This document shows, piece after piece, positions 6,230 through 8,960 of a stretch of 8,960 nt of DNA. The notes under the pieces are model-generated. The model did not search any database and was not told the DNA's origin. It saw only the letters and a program-made list of their open reading frames with translations. The stretch lies in assembly GCA_902772625.1 (NCBI GenBank), contig CACYBP010000201.1:1-8960 (forward strand), in the 5' to 3' direction. This DNA comes from Oscillospiraceae bacterium. GTDB taxonomy: Bacteria > Bacillota > Clostridia > Oscillospirales > QAMX01. Within the stretch, counting starts at the first letter, position 1; every line of letters starts with the position of its first letter. Made by a program: the position numbers and the translations under genes.

Positions 6230-6277
6230 CGGGAAGGGGGCGTTTCCTTACGAAGCGCCTCCTTCCCGCGCTTTTTT
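6230..6277 (+). terminator. Strong intrinsic terminator with no plus-strand gene upstream
   Basis: A 13-bp stem (6230-6242 with 6256-6268, one G·T) is followed by CGC and six T (6272-6277) on the plus strand. In that direction it is a textbook terminator, yet the preceding plus strand holds only minus-strand genes. On the minus strand it lies just after the VOC gene but its tail there is only GTTTG, so it may work weakly in that direction as well. Confidence 0.78.
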
Positions 6278-6296
6278 ACTTTGAGAACGGAGCCGT

Positions 6297-6749
6297 TCAG
6301 TCGTTTTCCAGAAGCTCCAGCATCATGGTGAGCTGGTTTTCGGAATCGAGATAGGCGTACCGCCCGCCGGTATACTCGCCGGCCGCCACGGTGGGGAAGC
6401 CCTCTTCGGCCAGGCGGCGGGTGGTCTCCTTCATGTTTTTGCAGCCGAAGGCGATGTGATGAAGGCCCTCGCCGTTCTTCTCCAGGTACTCCAGCCACAC
6501 CGAAGGCGTGTCGTCCATGGGGGAGATCAGCTCGTACTGGATGTTCTCGAAATTGAAAAAGGACTGGTAGATGCGGGCGTGGCAGGGCTTGCCGCGATAG
6601 GTGGCCTGCGTCTTTTCATAGGAGTCGGTGGTGACGATGGGAGGAGTGGGAACTCCCAGAAATTTCGCCCACGCCTCGGTGGTTTTCCGGATGTCGCGGC
6701 ACAGGATCGCCACCTGCATGACCCGGTCGGTAAAAAGCTTCGGTTCCAT
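6297..6749 (-). CDS. VOC family protein, methylmalonyl-CoA epimerase-like
   Basis: A 150-residue protein made of two paired beta-alpha-beta-beta-beta modules, typical of the vicinal oxygen chelate superfamily. The first module begins RVMQVAILCRDI (9-20) and contains IQYELISPMDDTPS (70-83). The second begins GEGLHHIAFGCKNM (93-106) and ends NQLTMMLELLE (138-148). The ELISP...EGLHHIAF arrangement is the one seen in methylmalonyl-CoA epimerases. Likely metal ligands are His98 and Glu145, with Glu73 nearby. The first-strand ligand, usually His, is Gln12 here, so a true epimerase role is doubtful; another VOC lyase or isomerase is equally possible. GAAGGAG lies about 10 bases before the start, and a promoter is readable at 6800-6828. 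It is transcribed divergently from the nucleotidyltransferase gene. Confidence 0.85.
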   Translation of the reverse strand: MEPKLFTDRVMQVAILCRDIRKTTEAWAKFLGVPTPPIVTTDSYEKTQATYRGKPCHARIYQSFFNFENIQYELISPMDDTPSVWLEYLEKNGEGLHHIAFGCKNMKETTRRLAEEGFPTVAAGEYTGGRYAYLDSENQLTMMLELLEND

Positions 6750-6799
6750 TGTCGTTCTCGCTCCTTCTCTCCCCGACGGGGAGGCGTTTTTCTTTCTTT

Positions 6800-6828
6800 A
6801 TCATAGCACGCCGCGCCTCCGAACGCAA
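6800..6828 (-). promoter_or_regulatory. Promoter for the VOC gene
   Basis: The minus strand reads TTGCGT (6823-6828), 17 bases, then TATGAT (6800-6805). The -10 is one base from consensus. Transcription would start near 6793, about 44 bases before the VOC start codon. Confidence 0.72.
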
Positions 6829-6876
6829 GAATGAGCCGGGAAAAAAGAAGGAGAAGGGCAAAAAAGGAAAAAAGAA

Positions 6877-6905
6877 TTGCAATCCCCCGCTCTTTGGTAT
6901 AGAAT
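6877..6905 (+). promoter_or_regulatory. Promoter for the nucleotidyltransferase-kinase operon
   Basis: The plus strand reads TTGCAA (6877-6882), 17 bases, then TAGAAT (6900-6905), with an A-rich stretch upstream (6860-6876) that could act as an UP element. It lies back to back with the VOC promoter, 48 bases away, so the two units could share a regulator; no clear operator is visible. Confidence 0.75.
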
Positions 6906-6931
6906 AGACGGGATGAAGGAGTGTGATCGAT

Positions 6932-7825
6932 ATGAGACCGATCCTGGTGGTCATGGCAGCCGGCATGGGATCCCGCTTCGGCGGCATGAAGCAGATCGCG
7001 CCGGTGGGCCCTCACGGGGAGATCATTCTGGACTACGCCTGCTACGACGCGATCCGCGCGGGATATGAAAAGATCGTTTTCGTCATCAAGAAGGAAAACG
7101 AGGACCTCTTCCGGGAGACCGCGGGGGACCGGATCGCCCGGAAAGCCGACGTTTACTACGCCTTTCAGGAGCAGACCCTCCCGCAGGGCTTCGAGATCCC
7201 CGCGGGGCGCGTGAAACCCTGGGGCACCGGACACGCGGTGCTTTCGGCGGCGCCCTTCCTGGACGGACCCTTCACGGTCACCAACGCCGACGATTATTAC
7301 GGCCCCGCGGCCTACAGGGCCATGGCGGAGCACCTTATAAGCTCTTCGCCCGACGCGGCCATGGTGGGCTACGCCCTGAAGAACACCGTGACCGAGAACG
7401 GCTCGGTCTCCCGGGGCGTGTGCGACCGGGATAAAGACGGCTATCTTCTCCGCGTCACCGAAAAGACCCGCATCGAAAAGAGGGGGGACGGGATCGTCTC
7501 GGTGGAGCCCGACGGCGAAAAGCCCCTGGATCCCGAGACCGTGGTCTCGATGAATTTCTGGGGATTCGGGCCCGGGGCGCTGGATTCCTTCCGGGAAAGC
7601 TTTCTGACCTTCCTCCGGGAAAAGCTCCCGGAAAACCCGCTGAAGGCCGAATTTTACCTGCCCGCCGCGGCGCAGGATCTGATCGACCGCGGCCTTGCCC
7701 GGGTGAAGGTCCTGACCTCCCCGGACGCCTGGCACGGGGTGACCTACCGGGAGGACCGGGAGGAGGTCATGAGCGCTCTTGCCGCCATGCACGGGGCGGG
7801 GCTTTATCCCGAAAAGCTATTCTGA
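6932..7825 (+). CDS. Sugar-1-phosphate nucleotidyltransferase
   Basis: A 297-residue cytoplasmic enzyme of the nucleotidyltransferase (GT-A-like) family that joins a sugar 1-phosphate and an NTP to give a nucleotide sugar and pyrophosphate. Visible motifs: the nucleotide-binding loop VVMAAGMGSRFGGMKQ (6-21), KPWGTGHAVLSA (95-106), the metal-binding NADDYYG (118-124), a VSMNFWGF strand (205-212) near the sugar site, and DAWHGVTY near the end. It belongs to the group that often sits beside NahK-like kinases, as here, so UDP-N-acetylhexosamine is the likely product (inference). I chose ATG 6932 over GTG 6923 because AAGGAG (6916-6921) is 10 bases from the ATG but only one base from the GTG. The kinase gene follows after 31 bases. 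Confidence 0.88.
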   Translation: MRPILVVMAAGMGSRFGGMKQIAPVGPHGEIILDYACYDAIRAGYEKIVFVIKKENEDLFRETAGDRIARKADVYYAFQEQTLPQGFEIPAGRVKPWGTGHAVLSAAPFLDGPFTVTNADDYYGPAAYRAMAEHLISSSPDAAMVGYALKNTVTENGSVSRGVCDRDKDGYLLRVTEKTRIEKRGDGIVSVEPDGEKPLDPETVVSMNFWGFGPGALDSFRESFLTFLREKLPENPLKAEFYLPAAAQDLIDRGLARVKVLTSPDAWHGVTYREDREEVMSALAAMHGAGLYPEKLF

Positions 7826-7856
7826 TCATCAACTCTGAAAAGGAGACAGTTTTTCT

Positions 7857-8960
7857 ATGGATTTTGGGATCGTTCGCAGAGAAGCCGAGCGCTTCGCCAC
7901 CGAGGGACAGTTCATCTCCGCGCGGGAATACGGCGACGGACATATCAACGACACCTTTCTGGTGACCTATCAGACCCGCACGGGACAAAGGGAATACGTC
8001 CTCCAGCGCATCAACAAGAATATATTCACCGATTCCGAGGGCCTGATGGCCAACATGGTGGCGGTCACCGATTATATCCGGGACATCGTGAAGCGCGAGG
8101 GGGGAGATCCCCGGCGCGAGGTCCTGACCCTCGTGCCCACCCGCGACGGGAAAAGCCATTACGTGGACGGGGAAGGCTATTGCTGGCGTGTGACCCTTCT
8201 GGTGCCCGACGTGTTTTCCTATTCAGTTGTGGTGGACAGGGATCAGTTATGCGAGACCGGCCGCGCCTTCGGCCACTTCGTGAAGATGCTCGACCGGTTC
8301 GACGCGGCGAGCCTGAAGGAGACCATCCCCGATTTCCACAACACGAAAAAGCGCTTCGAGACCTTCCGCCGCGCGGCGGAGGAGGACAAATGGGGCAGAA
8401 GAGAGGACGCCTCCCCCGAGATCGATTTCGTCCTGCGGCATGAGAAGTTCGTCTCCACTCTGGTGGATCAGCTGGAAAGGGGAGAGCTTCCCCTCCGGGT
8501 CACCCACAACGACACCAAGATCAACAACGTCCTCATGGACAAGGCCACCGGAAAGGCCATCTGCGTGGTGGATCTGGACACCGTGATGCCGGGACTCGTG
8601 GCCTACGACTTCGGCGACTCGATCCGCTCCGGGACCAACCCCGCCGACGAGGACGAGCGCGATCTTTCCAGGGTCCGCATGGATATCGGCCTTTACGAGG
8701 CCTTCGCAAAGGGGTATCTTGCCGAAGCCGGGGACATCCTGACCGAAAACGAGCTGCTGTCGCTGCCGGTGGGGGCCAAGATGATCACGCTGGAATGCGG
8801 GATGCGCTTCCTGACCGATTATCTCGAGGGAGATCATTATTTCAAGACCCATCGTCCGGGCCAGAATCTGGATCGCGCCCGCACCCAGTTCAAGATGGTG
8901 GCGGATATGGACAAATGCTGGGACAAAATGGTGGAGATCACCCGGAGGTACGGAAAGAAA
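7857..8960 (+). CDS. nahK: N-acetylhexosamine 1-kinase-like phosphotransferase (NahK-like), 3' end outside the window
   Basis: 368 codons are open to the window edge with no stop; bifidobacterial NahK has about 359 residues, so nearly all of the protein is present. It is an aminoglycoside phosphotransferase-fold kinase that uses ATP to phosphorylate C1 of GlcNAc or GalNAc. Landmarks match NahK closely: EYGDGHINDTFLV (24-36) as the ATP loop, FGHFVKMLDRFDA (138-150), a catalytic loop RVTHNDTKINNVLMD (214-228) with Asp219 as the likely base, VVDLDTVMPG (237-246) with the metal-binding Asp239, DFGDSIRSG (251-259), and ECGMRFLTDYLEGDHYF (313-329). The GGAGA site at 7841-7845 supports the start. 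It is the second gene after the nucleotidyltransferase, so the pair would form a two-step HexNAc to nucleotide-sugar salvage route. The gene symbol is by resemblance; which hexosamine it prefers is not shown by the sequence. Confidence 0.9.
   Translation, partial: MDFGIVRREAERFATEGQFISAREYGDGHINDTFLVTYQTRTGQREYVLQRINKNIFTDSEGLMANMVAVTDYIRDIVKREGGDPRREVLTLVPTRDGKSHYVDGEGYCWRVTLLVPDVFSYSVVVDRDQLCETGRAFGHFVKMLDRFDAASLKETIPDFHNTKKRFETFRRAAEEDKWGRREDASPEIDFVLRHEKFVSTLVDQLERGELPLRVTHNDTKINNVLMDKATGKAICVVDLDTVMPGLVAYDFGDSIRSGTNPADEDERDLSRVRMDIGLYEAFAKGYLAEAGDILTENELLSLPVGAKMITLECGMRFLTDYLEGDHYFKTHRPGQNLDRARTQFKMVADMDKCWDKMVEITRRYGKK

Noticed and set aside
5225..6233. Terminal inverted repeats of a mobile element around the AT-rich block
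   Set aside because: The edge sequences match only in pieces (CCCGT, AACAGGA), need a gap, and there is no transposase or target duplication; chance similarity is likely.
6923..6931. GTG 6923 as the nucleotidyltransferase start
   Set aside because: The AAGGAG site would be one base from GTG, too close; ATG 6932 has a 10-base spacing and begins directly with the family's first strand.
6527..7792. A 421-residue minus-strand reading across the nucleotidyltransferase gene and the divergent promoters
   Set aside because: It is antisense to a well-supported enzyme and crosses both promoters; no domain features are seen.

Overview
The window looks like chromosomal DNA of a GC-rich member of the Clostridia, probably a gut commensal. 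The evidence is a T-box leader, strong purine-rich ribosome binding sites, sigma-A type promoters, and genes typical of that group: a DUF4358 lipoprotein, an MBOAT acyltransferase, a DHHW protein and a NahK-like sugar kinase. Most genes are clearly GC-rich (39 of 60 bases in 7561-7620). One block at about 5230-6200 is clearly AT-richer (22 GC of 60 in 5341-5400) and looks acquired. No species assignment is possible from the sequence alone.

Region 1-453, minus strand: the first 29 codons of a sugar-phosphate isomerase/epimerase-like TIM-barrel gene lie behind a complete T-box riboswitch. The promoter, Stem I with AGAGAG motif and distal loop, T-box bulge, nine-pair antiterminator helix and competing terminator can all be read. 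The best specifier reading is CUC (leucine), less certainly UUC.

Region 454-5032, plus strand: a four-gene operon with gaps of 18, 24 and 15 bases. It encodes a membrane-anchored transglutaminase-like protein with an acidic repeat tail, a DUF4358 lipoprotein, an MBOAT O-acyltransferase and a DHHW (AlgX/AlgJ-like) protein. The last two suggest acetyl transfer to an exported glycan: MBOAT moves acetyl groups across the membrane and DHHW passes them to the polymer. The first two are surface partners of unknown function. A strong hairpin terminator follows.

Region 5033-6290: a structured non-coding stretch, then the AT-rich block on the minus strand. It holds an S51 (dipeptidase E-like) peptidase overlapped by a short kinase-like ORF with a broken Walker A motif. 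A strong terminator at its right edge points the wrong way for any gene present.

Region 6297-8960: a minus-strand VOC (methylmalonyl-CoA epimerase-like) gene and, divergent from it, a plus-strand pair: a sugar-1-phosphate nucleotidyltransferase and an N-acetylhexosamine 1-kinase (NahK-like). The pair would turn a free N-acetylhexosamine into its 1-phosphate and then a nucleotide sugar. Divergent promoters for both units are readable at 6800-6905.
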